Shown: positions 36,800 to 38,006 of the stretch, one piece after another
How positions within the stretch are numbered: the stretch's first letter is position 1
Layout: each line of letters opens with the position of its first letter
From: Rodentibacter trehalosifermentans
GTDB lineage: Bacteria; Pseudomonadota; Gammaproteobacteria; Enterobacterales; Pasteurellaceae
Direction: 5' to 3'
DNA length: 38,006 nucleotides
Assembly: GCF_002000545.1 (NCBI RefSeq)
Contig: NZ_MLHL01000044.1
Location: 1 to 38,006, forward strand
Notes under the pieces: generated by a model
Seen by the model: the letters and a program-made list of their open reading frames with translations, nothing else
What the model was told of the DNA's origin: nothing
Database searches by the model: none
Program-made: the position numbers and the translations under genes

Positions 36800-37447
36800 C
36801 CAAAACTTACCCTAACTAATTGTTTTAAAATGGAAATTTGAGATTTTAAGTTACTGTGATTAAAACGCCATTCATATTCCTTTAAATACAGCCCAAAATG
36901 GGCTTTGGGAATACCATTAAATTTGCATAAATGGCGTTTCGTCTAACTCCAAAAATTCTCAATTCCGTTTATGTGGTTTTGCTTTTCTGCGAAGTGTGTG
37001 TTGTGATTAATGCGAAAATGATTAAATTCACTCATATCAAGCACATCATAGCTTCGATAGAAATCGGTGTAAACAATACTATCCGGCTTCACTTTCTCTC
37101 GAATAATAGGCAGAAACGTGGCAGATTGTGTATTGAGGACGACAACGGTGTACACCTTACCATCACGTTTTAAAAGCCCAAAGACTGCCGTTTTACCGAC
37201 CGCACCCCAGTCCTGTTTACCTTTGCGGATACCGCCTAAATAACTCTCATCGGCTTCAATTTCACCCTCAAACATCTCTAAATGAGGGCTGTTTTGATAG
37301 ATAGGCAATCGTAAACGATGGAAATAATAAGCTGCAGTGGTTTTTATTTACGTTTACCAACTCTGTGGCGGTACGAGCTGTGATGCCTGCCACAAACAGC
37401 GCGATGAGTTTATTTTGCTTATGCTGACTTGGTCGACTTCTTCTCAT
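36796..37447 (-). pseudogene. IS1016-type transposase, frameshifted
   Basis: The frame opens at the ATG at 37447 (MRRSRPSQHKQNKLIALFVAG, of which the first 20 residues match the IS1016 start) and runs to VNKN at about 37342. One extra C near there shifts the frame; the family sequence TAAYYFHRLRL continues in the next frame to IYQNSPHLEMFEGEIEADES. The catalytic pattern is visible: D in EADESYLGG, D in YTDFYRSYD, and HINGIENFW. An in-frame TAG follows FWS where glutamine or a similar codon is expected, then KFNGIPKAHFGLYLKEYEWRF-like sequence continues in frame to the stop at 36796. Two lesions make it inactive unless supplied in trans. Confidence 0.9.
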
Positions 37448-37480
37448 TTGGCTATCTTAACCTAAATGGGCGTTTTAGTC

Positions 37481-37498
37481 GTTATCTAGGACAGCCCC
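37481..37498 (-). repeat. IS1016-like right inverted repeat
   Basis: Perfect reverse complement of 36779-36796. Confidence 0.93.
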
Positions 37499-37511
37499 TA
37501 AAATAATTTAA

Positions 37512-37730
37512 TTAAAGTCTTTTTGTTATCTACTTTTTTGGTGTATTAATGGTTACATTGATCTCTTTATGGGGAGCTGTAACGCGTTATTTCTTTGGCT
37601 TATTAATAGTTTAAATGACTTTTATCTTCCCCCCATTAAAACGATAGGAGTTATTGCATCTATGTCTGTGTTATGGGGTGTAATTAATGTCATATTAAAA
37701 TACAGAAAATCCCGAAAATACTGGTATTAA
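37512..37730 (+). other. open stretch, possibly a gene fragment for a membrane protein
   Basis: A frame is open from 37512 to the TAA at 37728-37730, with an ATG only at 37569 (53 codons, no good ribosome site). It reads hydrophobic segments around CNALFLWLINSL and KTIGVIASMSVLWGVINVIL, then a basic end KYRKSRKYWY, as in a membrane protein C-terminus. It begins right after the IS, so it may be a gene truncated by the IS or by the rearrangement. I do not recognise it. Confidence 0.35.
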
Positions 37731-37735
37731 GGATA

Positions 37736-37744
37736 AAGTGCGGT
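37736..37744 (+). repeat. DNA uptake signal with degenerate partner
   Basis: An exact AAGTGCGGT. AACCGCATTTT at 37780-37790 is an imperfect inverse copy; the pair could form a terminator-like hairpin after the membrane-protein fragment. Confidence 0.75.
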
Positions 37745-37797
37745 TAATTTTTAAAATGTTTTTACAACACTTTGAAAATCAACCGCATTTTGTTTAC

Positions 37798-37825
37798 TTG
37801 CGTTATACCATTTTAAGGTTACAAT
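37798..37825 (+). promoter_or_regulatory. candidate promoter of the adhesin gene
   Basis: TTGCGT (37798-37803) and TACAAT (37820-37825), 16-bp spacer, about 74 bp before the start codon. The -35 match is poor. Confidence 0.4.
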
Positions 37826-37898
37826 CTCGCTCAACTGTGAATGGCAGGATTAACTCAATTTTATCAATTCAAACAAATTTTATTTTAAAGGAAATCTC

Positions 37899-38006
37899 AT
37901 GAATAAAAATCACTATAAAGTTATCTTCAGTCGAGCCTTAAACCAACTCATTGTTGTTTCGGAATTAGCCAAAAGTCAAAGCAAAACGGCGAATGAAAAT
38001 CTTGGT
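37899..38006 (+). CDS. type V secreted adhesin/haemagglutinin, N-terminus (partial)
   Basis: Only 36 codons are inside the window; the frame is open to its right edge. MNKNHYKVIFSRALNQLIVV followed by SELAKSQSKTANENLG is the extended signal peptide region (ESPR) that begins many large autotransporters and two-partner-secretion haemagglutinins of gram-negative bacteria. A ribosome site AAAGGAAATCTC precedes the ATG. The passenger type (YadA-like trimeric, classical autotransporter, or FhaB/HMW-like) cannot be told from this part. It lies just outside the IS1016-like element. Confidence 0.85.
   Translation, partial: MNKNHYKVIFSRALNQLIVVSELAKSQSKTANENLG

Larger units (their letters stand above)
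36779..37498 (-). mobile_element. IS1016-like element (IS1595 family), defective
   Basis: A 720-bp element bounded by perfect 18-bp inverted repeats GGGGCTGTCCTAGATAAC at 36779-36796 and its complement at 37481-37498. It holds one leftward transposase gene broken by a frameshift and a stop codon. The length and ends fit the IS1016 group common in Haemophilus and Neisseria. The flanking 8-mers AAAAACTT and TAAAATAA do not match, so no target duplication is seen. The left end is fused to lpxD. Confidence 0.92.

Noticed and set aside
36931-37173. 80-codon plus-strand frame within the IS
   Set aside because: It is antisense to the transposase gene, whose conserved motifs are on the minus strand.
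1-38006. CRISPR arrays, prophage genes, restriction or toxin-antitoxin systems
   Set aside because: No regularly spaced repeats, no phage structural genes and no recognisable defence or toxin pair were seen; dam is the housekeeping orphan methylase.

Overview
The window is chromosomal DNA of a member of the Pasteurellaceae from the Haemophilus influenzae-type DNA-uptake clade. The 9-bp uptake signal AAGTGCGGT (or its complement) occurs exactly 29 times by eye, about once per 1.3 kb, often as inverted pairs used as terminators. Gene content (bamA/D15, skp/ompH, secM-secA with a Pasteurellaceae-style arrest tail, short dciA, an IS1016-like element) agrees. I cannot name the species.

Layout. 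1-235: worn end of an IS3-family transposase. 236-622: leftward tRNA operon Met(CAU)-Leu(UAG)-Gln(UUG)-Gln(UUG) with a clear promoter. 740-3613: leftward genes for a phosphodiester glycosidase-like secreted protein, hemA (with a promoter flanked by a 9-bp inverted repeat) and gloB. 3637-6198: rightward yafS-like methyltransferase and ycaO. 6313-7506: leftward TPR plus glycosyltransferase-like protein, the least characterised large gene. 7790-12447: rightward leuS-lptE-holA, then a small periplasmic DUF5339 protein. 12511-16094: leftward secM-secA-mutT. 16168-16497: dciA-like gene, converging on leftward aroK-aroB-dam (16487-18989). 19248-21793: rightward ZIP transporter, mltF, and an unlisted 49-codon basic ORF. 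21838-24454: divergent bamD / rluD-pgeF. 24455-25046: gene-poor, with a Sel1-repeat relic. 25047-27421: yihI-DUF2489-hemN. 27548-36799: frr, small membrane protein, then the envelope cluster dxr-uppS-cdsA-rseP-bamA-skp-lpxD. 36779-37498: an IS1016-like element with perfect 18-bp ends whose left end supplies the last codons of lpxD. 37899-38006: start of a type V secreted adhesin (ESPR signal peptide), cut by the window edge.

Much of the window serves the cell envelope: isoprenoid carrier (dxr, uppS), phospholipid precursor (cdsA), lipid A (lpxD), LPS insertion (lptE), Bam complex (bamA, bamD), periplasmic chaperone (skp), sigma-E signalling (rseP), Sec export (secA, secM) and peptidoglycan turnover (mltF, pgeF). 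A near-consensus sigma-E promoter precedes skp, fitting envelope-stress control. I saw no CRISPR, prophage or obvious defence island. The most unusual items are the IS/lpxD fusion and apparent synteny break, the SecM arrest tail overlapping an uptake signal, the TPR-glycosyltransferase, the small basic ORF after mltF, a 104-bp MITE-like repeat after leuS, and the hemA promoter inverted repeat.
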